Positions 8,101-8,218 of a DNA stretch of 8,218 bases are shown piece by piece. The stretch lies in contig DGQS01000145.1 in NCBI GenBank assembly GCA_002389785.1, positions 1 through 8,218 of the forward strand. The letters are read 5' to 3'. Below the pieces are notes generated by a model, which worked only from the letters and a program-made list of their open reading frames with translations, ran no database searches and had not been told where the DNA came from. Each line of letters opens with the position of its first letter. The first letter of the stretch is position 1. A program made the position numbers and the translations under genes. This stretch comes from Bacteroidetes bacterium UBA4408 (GTDB taxonomy: Bacteria > Bacteroidota > Bacteroidia > UBA4408).

Positions 8101-8218
8101 GATATAAATGAAAATACACTACCTGCAATTCATCAGGCGAATTATTGGTATACACTAAAATTTCAGAACCGTCGATAATGTTGGTTACTTCATCAACTGT
8201 GGCCTTAATAGTATAATT
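5180..8218 (-). CDS. M1-family zinc metallopeptidase with C-terminal Omp85-like outer-membrane beta-barrel; 5' end beyond window
   Basis: The frame runs unbroken from the right edge to the TAA at 5180-5182, giving 1012 visible residues; the start codon and any signal peptide lie outside. Numbering is from the first visible residue. Residues 1 to about 210 resemble the M1 N-terminal beta-saddle (N-Y-T-I-K-A-T-V-D, D-G-S-E-I-L, Y-T-N-N-S-P). The catalytic domain has H331-E-I-G-H335 followed 18 residues later by E354, the gluzincin zinc set. It also has a GAMEN-like D-G-M-E-Y-P (308-313) and a likely catalytic tyrosine in the Y-Y-K-T-A segment (Y434). A further segment, WFFDEWIETTKTIDY, is at 488-502. 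From about 625 to the end, roughly 390 residues alternate polar and hydrophobic or aromatic positions like beta-barrel strands. They include LRGY (878-881), F-G-D-A-G (935-939) and a terminal IGRAF, resembling the RGF/Y loop motif, the FxDxG motif and the C-terminal beta-signal of Omp85 proteins. I infer an outer-membrane-anchored peptidase, probably acting on peptides from protein breakdown. The peptidase assignment is firm; the barrel type is inferred. No POTRA domain is evident between the two parts. Confidence 0.85.
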   Translation of the reverse strand, partial: NYTIKATVDEVTNIIDGSEILVYTNNSPDELQVVYFHLYQNAFQPDSYFDKLQLANGVRANWRNYEAQKLGTIISKLQQNGVDLKSELNNTILKVYLNTPIKPGESTKFEIDFLTHFGDAAVRRRMKIVNSFGNKLYNGNHFYPRISVYDRKFGWDTNQHLNREFYGDFGSFTVELNFAANYIVEATGVLQNESEVLPDSLRKKLDIKNFNHKPWNSKPSVIIPYDPLQRKVWKYKAINVHDFAFTASPTYRLGETYWNGIRVIAAVQEPHAAHWQNAAAYAAKIIESNSRTVGMYAYPKIVVADANDGMEYPMLTLDGGYDPNYRQLFSHEIGHNWFFAMIGNNETYRAALDEGFTQFLTAWALIDIDGDTLVEQSPQSKYVKKHSAPTLALYERVYKTYMRDAIENNTRQLNTHSDDFNGALHQGGGYREVYYKTASMLYNLKYVLGDSLFLAALQHYFNQWKIAHPYIEDFRNSMIEFTHVDLNWFFDEWIETTKTIDYSIKSIKKSGIKNEYSIRFKRNEEAQMPIDFTVYSKTHKKYDFHIPNTWFVKDTKAEVLPSWIGWGKKLNTTYVAKVKIPDGIKKVEIDPTHRLADFNMLNNSSKFPIQIQFDHQIINDPVWEKYELYYRPDIWYNAVDGMKAGIHFNGNYLNKKHIFDANLWYNTRLGMQYDGKFKEVHHPVSFRINYKTALRKLAKRLNLVANVKYIDGLQQLLGGIEKYSSTEKTRFFLHYKSMFRSDSSELAYLIFPNEWQTSKYNNSINLGINHSYVYLKSTGTFNLTARSSAFSKSYSYSTINFTTTNLFYFGKFNLSSRLFIQYTTGNAVPNESALYLSGANPEEMMDNKFVRSTGFFPNEWLGYGESTNHFHYGGGLNLRGYSGYQPVSSTTQKYQRKIYKGKSGASLNTELSFVRLFATPPATIKNYVGMDVYLFGDAGIIDYSGDSGEMLFSEIRCDAGLGVALKIKKWGVLEKPSPLIIRCDIPFFVNRPSYAEDDFLKLRWILAIGRAF

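Overview
The window comes from an AT-rich genome of the phylum Bacteroidota. Four things point there: TAnnTTTG-type -7 promoter boxes, start codons preceded by A/T-rich sequence rather than Shine-Dalgarno sites, a secreted protein ending in a type IX secretion (T9SS) C-terminal sorting domain, and a DnaJ whose zinc-finger spacing fits that phylum. Genus cannot be told. No mobile element, CRISPR array, tRNA, rRNA or plasmid feature was seen. This looks like ordinary chromosome.

Layout, left to right. (1) 1-672: a membrane-tethered or periplasmic thioredoxin-fold protein of the TlpA/ResA type, with a promoter-like box upstream and a strong symmetric terminator hairpin downstream. (2) 673-2597: a promoter region with two candidate -7 boxes, then grpE and dnaJ on the + strand, 30 bp apart. 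These encode the nucleotide-exchange factor and J-protein co-chaperone of DnaK; dnaK itself is not in the window. (3) 2631-4916: a 761-residue secreted protein, 33 bp after dnaJ and perhaps read through from it. It has a signal peptide, a long LVIVD-like beta-propeller region and a T9SS type A sorting domain. (4) 4917-5179: a 263-bp gap between convergent genes with no credible gene, holding two weak hairpins. (5) 5180-8218, minus strand: a large gene cut by the right edge. It encodes an M1-family (gluzincin) metallopeptidase joined to a C-terminal region that looks like an outer-membrane beta-barrel with Omp85-like motifs.

Three of the five products are predicted to act in the envelope or outside the cell (thiol redox protein, T9SS cargo, outer-membrane peptidase); the other two form the cytosolic chaperone pair. 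Nothing shows that the envelope proteins work together. The most unusual item is the peptidase-barrel fusion. I found no undescribed multi-gene system here.
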